Source: RGVT01 sp037129475 (GTDB taxonomy: Bacteria; Planctomycetota; Planctomycetia; Pirellulales; UBA1268). Taken from it: a DNA stretch of 10,599 nucleotides. The stretch is taken from NCBI GenBank assembly GCA_037129475.1, contig JBAXUY010000103.1, positions 1 to 10,599 of the forward strand, written 5' to 3'. Each line of letters begins with the position of its first letter. Within the stretch, counting starts at the first letter, position 1. Made by a program: the position numbers and the translations under genes. Positions 6,449-10,599 of the stretch are shown here, piece by piece. The notes below the pieces were generated by a model, which was given only the letters and a program-made list of their open reading frames with translations, was not told the DNA's origin and did not search any database.

Positions 6449-6625
6449 CGGGCGGTTCTCCGAGGGGCGGCAGTGGCCTGGACTGGCTCCATCATGCACC
6501 GGCGGCATCCGGATGGGAAACCTGCCTCGAGCCGGACTGTTGCGGGCGCGACGGCCGTATTTCGGCCTTGGGCCGGCTGCGGGCCGACTGCTATCGTCTC
6601 GGACCAGGTCCAGGCGCCCGCCCGC
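6449..6625. promoter_or_regulatory. Divergent intergenic region with a weak promoter candidate
   Basis: These 177 bp lie between two divergently transcribed exported-protein genes and should hold both promoters. For the plus strand, TTGGGC (6568-6573) and TATCGT (6592-6597) at 18-bp spacing form a weak sigma-70-like pair that would start transcription about 20 nt before the ATG at 6626. A small hairpin, GGCCG (6553-6557) with CGGCC (6563-6567) around TATTT, overlaps the upstream side. All of this is a guess from spacing and partial consensus matches. Confidence 0.3.
6458..6461 (-). promoter_or_regulatory. Ribosome-binding site deciding the PQQ-like start
   Basis: On the minus strand GGAG stands 9 nt before the ATG at 6446-6448. 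This supports the first methionine (MRAPMN) over the second one at 6434-6436, and over the much longer open frame upstream. Confidence 0.6.
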
Positions 6626-7453
6626 ATGACACGCACCCCCCGCTGCCTTCGGCCCGACATCCTCGGCGCCCTCCTCGCGATCGCCCTCGTCTGCCCCGGC
6701 GCTCGGGCCGCGGACGCGCTCGAAATGCGGGTCGAGAGCGAGATCTTCGTCGACCGCGGCACCACGCCGGCGGCCCGGAGCCTGACGATCTTCCGCAACG
6801 GACTCGCCTGGGACTTTCTCGACGGGGCGAACGCGGAGGAGGCCGGGGAGATCGTGCTCCACGACCCGGCCCGCGAACGGGTGGTGGTCATCGATACGGT
6901 CCGCAACGTGAAAACGGAGATCGACAACCTGCGTCTCGAGCGGCTGAGCGTGTCCCTGGCAACCTGGGCCCGCCGGTCCGACGACCGGCTCGTGCGCTGG
7001 GCCGGTGGCCCCGAGTTCGAGGAAGGCTGCCACGAACAGGAGCGTTCGCTCGAACTGGCGGGGCCGCGTGTGCGGTACGAGGTCATGTTTTCCGAGGCGC
7101 CTTCGCCGGATGCCGCGGACATCTACCGCCGGTTCGCCGATACGGCGCTGCTCCTCAAGGCGCTCCTCCATCCCGGTGGCATCCCGCCTTTCCCTCGGCT
7201 GGCCATCAACAAGCGGATCGCGGCGGCCCGTGGAATACCGGAGTCGGTCACGCTCGAGATCGACGCCCGCAACGCGCTCCTCGGCGGCCGGCCGCAGGTG
7301 CTGCGGTCGGTCCACAAGCTTCATCCCCGGCTGCTGGCGACCGACCTCGAGCGGATCGAGGATGCCGAAGCCCGGGTGGCCCTCGCCGAGGCGGTGGACA
7401 TCGCCACCTACGCCGAGCCTGCGACCACGGCACCCGTGACCGTCGCGAAGTAG
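6626..7453 (+). CDS. Exported protein of unknown function
   Basis: A 275-residue protein that I do not assign to a known family. The frame opens at 6473, but ATG 6626 begins a good Sec signal peptide: basic start MTRTPRCLR, hydrophobic core ILGALLAIALV, and cleavage near ARA28-A29. No lipobox is evident. The mature part is mixed and charged with no membrane segment. It includes LTIFRNGLAWDFLDG, EIVLHDPARERVVVIDTVRNVKTEI and a later helical region (DIYRRFADTALLLKALL) ending in AEPATTAPVTVAK. The DP-x-R-x-RVVVIDxxRxVKTEI segment reads like paired beta strands. No catalytic motif was recognised. The gene diverges from the PQQ-like/isomerase pair and precedes csrA by 157 bp, so it is probably transcribed on its own. 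The exported, conserved-looking style supports a real gene; its function is open. Confidence 0.7.
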   Translation: MTRTPRCLRPDILGALLAIALVCPGARAADALEMRVESEIFVDRGTTPAARSLTIFRNGLAWDFLDGANAEEAGEIVLHDPARERVVVIDTVRNVKTEIDNLRLERLSVSLATWARRSDDRLVRWAGGPEFEEGCHEQERSLELAGPRVRYEVMFSEAPSPDAADIYRRFADTALLLKALLHPGGIPPFPRLAINKRIAAARGIPESVTLEIDARNALLGGRPQVLRSVHKLHPRLLATDLERIEDAEARVALAEAVDIATYAEPATTAPVTVAK

Positions 7454-7468
7454 CGGGCGCTGCGCTAC
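7450..7468 (+). terminator. Hairpin containing a stop codon, possible terminator
   Basis: GTAGCG (7450-7455) and CGCTAC (7463-7468) are exact complements around the loop GGCGCTG. The left arm contains the TAG stop (7451-7453) of the secreted unknown. No T-run follows. The CGCTAC arm matches the tail of the repeats at 19-74 (GTCGCTAC), so this could be a reduced member of that repeat family instead of a dedicated terminator. Confidence 0.35.
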
Positions 7469-7540
7469 CGGCACAAAACGTCCATCCGGTGCCCCGGTGC
7501 GCGACCCCAAGAAAGTTTGCCTGACCGGACGATGTTTCCC

Positions 7541-7560
7541 CTGGGGCACATCTTCCCCAG
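7541..7560 (+). promoter_or_regulatory. Hairpin in the csrA leader region
   Basis: CTGGGG (7541-7546) pairs perfectly with CCCCAG (7555-7560) around the 8-nt loop CACATCTT. It ends 50 nt before the csrA start. It could be leader structure, or a terminator for the preceding gene (no T-run follows). A GGA triplet lies just upstream (7527-7529), and another is in the csrA ribosome-binding site (7601-7603). Such GGA sites are what CsrA binds in other bacteria when it represses its own translation. Confidence 0.35.
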
Positions 7561-7600
7561 CCGTGCACGACGGCACTCCCTGATCATTCCCATTCATTCC

Positions 7601-7605
7601 GGAGG
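7601..7605 (+). promoter_or_regulatory. Strong csrA ribosome-binding site with GGA motif
   Basis: GGAGG lies 5 nt before the csrA ATG and is the best Shine-Dalgarno in the window. Its GGA is also the core of CsrA-binding sites, so CsrA could block its own translation here. Autoregulation is inferred from other bacteria and is not shown by this sequence. Confidence 0.7.
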
Positions 7606-7610
7606 CATCC

Positions 7611-7832
7611 ATGCTCGTTCTCTCCCGCAAGCAAAACCAGCGGATCCGTGTCGGCGACTCGGTGGTCGTGACGGTGGTGCGCGTCAGCGGCGACAAGGTG
7701 CGGATCGGCATCGAGGCCCCGCACGACATGCGGGTGTTGCGGGACGAGCTCGACGACGACAGCATCGGCGACGTGGTTCTGGAACCGTCCGACGCCCTGC
7801 CGATCACGCGGCTGCTCCGGTTCGTGGGCTGA
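7611..7832 (+). CDS. csrA: Carbon storage regulator CsrA/RsmA
   Basis: A 73-residue RNA-binding translational regulator. In other bacteria the CsrA homodimer binds GGA motifs in mRNA leaders and represses or stabilises the transcripts. The family pattern is clear: MLVLSRKQNQRIRVGD (1-16), a beta-strand core VVVTVVRVSGDKVRIGI (18-34), APHDMRV (36-42), and the RNA-contacting R44 in LRDEL. L4 is also present. The C-terminal tail is about 12 residues longer than the E. coli protein and ends PITRLLRFVG. A GGAGG 5 nt upstream fixes the start. In many bacteria csrA lies with flagellar genes and fliW; none are here. It heads a tight cluster with a membrane-anchored unknown 2 nt after its stop. Confidence 0.95.
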   Translation: MLVLSRKQNQRIRVGDSVVVTVVRVSGDKVRIGIEAPHDMRVLRDELDDDSIGDVVLEPSDALPITRLLRFVG

Positions 7833-7834
7833 CG

Positions 7835-8545
7835 ATGGCCGCCAACGGGCCACAGGGCGGCGGCGGGCGGGCGTGGCCGCGGGTTCTCGCCGGCATGGCC
7901 GCGGGGCTCGCAGGCGGCATCGTCGTGGTGACGCTCCTGCTCAAACACGAGCCGGCAATCGTCGCCACCGCAGCCGGTGGCCCGGATGCCGAGCGGGCCG
8001 CGGCACGGTTGGTCACGATCGGGTCAGCCCTGCACGCGGCAGTGGGCAGGGCCGGCCCCTGGGGTGCGGCCCTCAGCGACACGGAACTCAACGCCTGGCT
8101 GGCCACCGACCTGCCGCGGAATCATCCGCACGTCCTGCCCCGTGGGCTGTCCGCGCCCCGCGTGCGGTTCCGATCGCAGCACGTGGAGGCCGTTGTGCGT
8201 GCCGGTTCCGGGCTCCTTTCGGTGGTGGTCTGGTGCGACCTCGAGGTGACGCTTCGGGGTGTGAACCAGCTGGGAATCGTGGTCGAGAAGGCGGCCGTCG
8301 GCGCGGTGCCGCTCCCTGCGACACCGGTGCTCGCAGAACTCGGCCGACGGCTCGCGGCACTCGGCTGCGTCACGGAACTGCGGCCCCGGGATGGCAGGAC
8401 GGTGCTGGTCGTCTACATTCCAACCACCCTCGGCGGTGGGCCGCAGTGGCGGCTGGAGTCGCTGCGGATCGACGCCGGCGAGTTCGTGGTGGCCGGCACC
8501 ACGATCGTACCGGGCGACGATGCGGCGGCAGCGCCCGCAGAATGA
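7835..8545 (+). CDS. Membrane-anchored protein of unknown function
   Basis: A 236-residue protein I cannot place in a named family. A glycine-rich start (1-16) is followed by one membrane segment (about 17-36, VLAGMAAGLAGGIVVVTLLL), then a soluble domain. With basic residues before the segment, the domain is probably on the far side of the membrane. Within it, LSDTELNAWLATDLPRNHP (about 81-99) followed by LPRGLSAPRVRF is the most motif-like stretch. Beta-rich sequence follows (LLSVVVWCDLEVTLRG, RTVLVVYIP). The 'S/T-xx-ELNAWL' helix followed by beta strands recalls single-pass proteins with a lipid-binding-like domain, but this is a weak analogy. The start is ATG 7835, two bases after the csrA stop, and the next gene begins 13 nt after its end, so it is probably co-transcribed with both. 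Link to CsrA function is by position only. Confidence 0.72.
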   Translation: MAANGPQGGGGRAWPRVLAGMAAGLAGGIVVVTLLLKHEPAIVATAAGGPDAERAAARLVTIGSALHAAVGRAGPWGAALSDTELNAWLATDLPRNHPHVLPRGLSAPRVRFRSQHVEAVVRAGSGLLSVVVWCDLEVTLRGVNQLGIVVEKAAVGAVPLPATPVLAELGRRLAALGCVTELRPRDGRTVLVVYIPTTLGGGPQWRLESLRIDAGEFVVAGTTIVPGDDAAAAPAE

Positions 8546-8548
8546 CGA

Positions 8549-8552
8549 GGAG
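8549..8552 (+). promoter_or_regulatory. Ribosome-binding site deciding a GTG start
   Basis: GGAG, within GAGGAGAG (8547-8554), stands 6 nt before GTG 8559-8561. It directly precedes the start of family similarity (ARLRFLGAAG), so it supports this GTG over an ATG in the long open frame that reaches back to 8391 inside the previous gene. Confidence 0.8.
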
Positions 8553-8558
8553 AGATCG

Positions 8559-9932
8559 GTGGCACGACTGAGATTCCTGGGCGCGGCGGGCATGGTGTCG
8601 GGATCGCGGCATCTCCTCGAAACCGACCGCCACCGCGTGCTCGTCGACTGCGGCCTCTTCCAAGGGGAGAAACGCACCCGCGAGCGGAACTGGGAACGGT
8701 TTCCGGTGCCGGCCGCCTCGCTCGACGCCGTCGTGCTCACGCACGGCCACATCGACCACTCCGGTTGGCTGCCGCGGCTGGTGCGCGAGGGGTTCAAGGG
8801 CCCGATCCTGATGACGCCCGCCACCGCCGACCTGCTCGGCCTGTTGCTCTACGACTCGGCGAAGTGCCAGGACGAGGACGCCGTCTACGCCAACCGCAAG
8901 GGCTACTCGAAGCACAAGCCGGCGCTCCCGCTCTACGACGAGCGCGACGTCGATCGCACCCTGCGACTGGTGCAGGACGTGCCGCGCGGGCAGTGGTTCG
9001 ATCCCGCACCGGGAATTCGGTGCCGGTATCACGAGGCGGGCCACATGCTCGGCAGCTCGTTCGTGGAGACGGAGGTCGATTCGCGGCGGATCGTCTTCTC
9101 GGGCGACGTCGGCCGCTACGACGCGCCGCTCTACAAGGACCCGGCCCCGCCTCCCCCCTGCGACTATCTCGTCTGCGAGAGCACCTATGGCGACCGCGAC
9201 CATCCCGCCGTGCGGCCACTCGACGACCTCGAGGCCGCCACGAAGGAGGCGCTCGCCCGCGGCGGCATGATGCTCGTGGCCTCGTTCGCGATCGGTCGCT
9301 GCCAACAGCTCGTCTATCTCCTGCGCACGCTCATGGCCGCCGGACGGATTCCCGAGGTTCCGGTGTGGATCGACTCGCCGATGGCGGTGGAGGCGACGGA
9401 GGTCTTCAGCCGGCATGTCGCCGAGCACGATTTTTCAGAGGCCACGATGGCGGGCGTGGCGGAGTCGCTCGCCTCCCCCTTCGTCCGGATGGCGAAGACG
9501 GCCACCGAGTCGAAGGCGATCAACGCCCATCGGGGCCCGGGCGTGGTGATCGCGTCGAGCGGGATGATGAACGGGGGCCGGATCCTCCACCACCTCGCCC
9601 AGCGGCTGCCCGACCCGCGGACCACCGTGCTCGTGGCCGGCTTTCAGGCGGCAGGCACCCGCGGGCGGACGCTGATCGACGGCGCCGACACGCTCCGCAT
9701 TCACGGCCGCGACATCCCGGTCCGCGCCGCCATCCGCCGGGTCGACGCCCTCTCCGGCCACGCCGACCGCCGCGAAATCGGCCGCTGGCTCACCGGCATG
9801 CCGGCCCCGAAACGCACCTTTCTCGTCCACGGCGAGCCTCCTGCCGCCCGCGGCATGGCAGAATTTCTCGGCACCACTCTCGGCTTCGAGACGACGATCC
9901 CCACCATCGGAGAGACGTTCGACCTCTCCTGA
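8559..9932 (+). CDS. Beta-CASP metallo-beta-lactamase RNase-like protein
   Basis: A 457-residue cytoplasmic protein of the CPSF73/Ysh1-like group. It has an N-terminal metallo-beta-lactamase fold, an inserted beta-CASP domain and a C-terminal RMMBL segment. Metal ligands are visible: H62-x-H64-x-D66-H67 (LTHGHIDHSG), H162 (EAGHMLGSS), D183 (FSGDVGRY) and H424 (LVHGEPP). Beta-CASP marks include CESTYGDRDH, SFAIGRCQQLVYLL, IDSPMA, ASSGMMNGGRILHHL and the SGHAD motif (H401). Relatives are zinc-dependent RNA endo- or exonucleases. The protein lacks the KH domains of archaeal CPSF and is shorter than RNase J. The GTG start is set by GGAG 6 nt upstream and by the onset of family similarity. It lies third in the csrA cluster, 13 nt after the membrane protein. 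RNA cleavage is a family inference; all catalytic residues are intact. Confidence 0.92.
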   Translation: MARLRFLGAAGMVSGSRHLLETDRHRVLVDCGLFQGEKRTRERNWERFPVPAASLDAVVLTHGHIDHSGWLPRLVREGFKGPILMTPATADLLGLLLYDSAKCQDEDAVYANRKGYSKHKPALPLYDERDVDRTLRLVQDVPRGQWFDPAPGIRCRYHEAGHMLGSSFVETEVDSRRIVFSGDVGRYDAPLYKDPAPPPPCDYLVCESTYGDRDHPAVRPLDDLEAATKEALARGGMMLVASFAIGRCQQLVYLLRTLMAAGRIPEVPVWIDSPMAVEATEVFSRHVAEHDFSEATMAGVAESLASPFVRMAKTATESKAINAHRGPGVVIASSGMMNGGRILHHLAQRLPDPRTTVLVAGFQAAGTRGRTLIDGADTLRIHGRDIPVRAAIRRVDALSGHADRREIGRWLTGMPAPKRTFLVHGEPPAARGMAEFLGTTLGFETTIPTIGETFDLS

Positions 9933-9944
9933 CAACGGACTGCC

Positions 9945-10599
9945 ATGACGAAAAAATCCCGCTCCACGTCGCCGCAACCCTGCAGCGCGATCCCCGACAC
10001 CCTGCTCGGTGACGACATCGCCCTCGTCGCCGAGAACATGGAGGCGATCCTCGGTTCCCCCAGCAATCTTCTGGCCCAGGACGATCGGAAGCTCCTCGAC
10101 AAGGTCGAGATGCGCGGCGTACGGATGCTGCTCGAGCTGAACAAGCCGGAACTGGCCCTTCAGGAGCATGCGATCACGTCGACGGTGATCGTGTTCGGCG
10201 GGACACAGGTCGTGGAACGCGGCGCCGCGGAACGGCGTCTTTCCGAAGCCCGCCGCGCCCTCGCCGCCGCCCCCGACGACAAGAAATGCAAGCGTGAGGT
10301 GGCCCGCAGCGAGCGGCTGCTCGATCGCAGTCGCTACTACGACGAAGCCCGGGAGTTCGCCCGGCTCGTGTCGATCGACAACCAGTGCGCTGACCACCGC
10401 GACTTCGTGATCGTCACCGGCGGCGGCCCGGGCATCATGGAGGCTGCCAATCGCGGTGCCTTCGACGTCGGCTGCCAGTCGATCGGACTCAACATCAAGC
10501 TCCCGGCGGAGCAGCAGCCCAACCCGTTCATCACGCCTGAGCTGTGCTTCCAGTTCAAGTATTTCGCGCTGCGCAAGTTTCACTTCATCCTGCGGGCCG
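9945..10599 (+). CDS. LOG/TIGR00730-family nucleotide phosphoribohydrolase-like protein (partial)
   Basis: The first 218 residues of a protein cut by the window end. It has an N-terminal extension (1-78), then a Rossmann-like core with VIVFGGTQ (81-88), VTGGGPGIMEAANRGAFD (157-174), a LPAEQQPNPFITPELCF segment and FKYFALRKFHF (R210, K211). This fits the TIGR00730/LOG group, formerly mislabelled lysine decarboxylase. Characterised members cleave nucleoside 5'-monophosphates, including cytokinin ribotides, to base and ribose 5-phosphate. The catalytic PGGxGTxxE motif would lie just past the window, so activity cannot be judged. A helical insertion (about 92-140) between the first strand and the GGGPG motif is larger than in small LOG proteins. 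The ATG is 12 nt after the RNase-like gene; only a weak CGGA precedes it. It is likely the fourth gene of the csrA cluster. Confidence 0.88.
   Translation, partial: MTKKSRSTSPQPCSAIPDTLLGDDIALVAENMEAILGSPSNLLAQDDRKLLDKVEMRGVRMLLELNKPELALQEHAITSTVIVFGGTQVVERGAAERRLSEARRALAAAPDDKKCKREVARSERLLDRSRYYDEAREFARLVSIDNQCADHRDFVIVTGGGPGIMEAANRGAFDVGCQSIGLNIKLPAEQQPNPFITPELCFQFKYFALRKFHFILRA

Noticed and set aside
5117..7948. A 943-codon minus-strand open frame
   Set aside because: Only 5117-6448 has family similarity and a signal peptide with a ribosome-binding site. The rest runs antisense to the secreted unknown and csrA and is an effect of high GC at third positions.
9435..10583. A 382-codon minus-strand frame opposite the nuclease and LOG genes
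   Set aside because: It crosses two genes with clear family motifs on the plus strand and shows no domain of its own.

Overview
The window is GC-rich (about two-thirds G+C by eye) and densely packed with genes. It looks like chromosome from a planctomycete. The evidence is an exported PQQ-type beta-propeller protein that begins its mature part with WPQWRG, a Tat-exported sugar phosphate isomerase/epimerase, a stand-alone csrA, and short palindromic repeats between genes. This taxonomic call is an inference from gene style; no rRNA or other marker gene is present.

Layout: 1-341 has no convincing gene but carries tandem hairpin repeats (11-74) and a second palindrome (302-320). A MiaE-type tRNA hydroxylase (342-917, minus) diverges from a DUF2237 protein (963-1370, plus), whose stop overlaps the start of a TauE/SafE-family permease (1367-2116, plus). 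An EmrE/Qac-type SMR transporter (2181-2510, minus) converges on the permease and diverges from a stand-alone AAA ATPase (2637-3980, plus). Next comes a minus-strand pair: a Sec-exported PQQ-like beta-propeller (5117-6448) followed, one base after its stop, by the Tat-exported isomerase/epimerase (4024-5115). A secreted protein of unknown function (6626-7453, plus) is divergent from that pair.

The right third is a compact plus-strand cluster: csrA (7611-7832), a membrane-anchored unknown (7835-8545), a beta-CASP metallo-beta-lactamase RNase-like protein (8559-9932) and a LOG/TIGR00730-type nucleotide phosphoribohydrolase that runs off the window (9945 onward). Gaps of 2, 13 and 12 nt suggest one operon. 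It joins an RNA-binding global regulator, a probable RNA-cleaving enzyme and a probable nucleotide-salvage enzyme around a membrane protein of unknown role. This is the best candidate here for an undescribed functional unit, but it rests on context alone.

A second theme is a family of short hairpins of the form GACAGGC-loop-GCCTGTC followed by CTAC. Copies stand in tandem at the left edge, and a related copy sits directly against the isomerase stop codon, where the CTAC tail supplies the TAG. A third hairpin with GTAGCG/CGCTAC arms likewise contains the stop codon of the secreted unknown. No tRNA, rRNA, CRISPR array, transposase or phage gene was seen.
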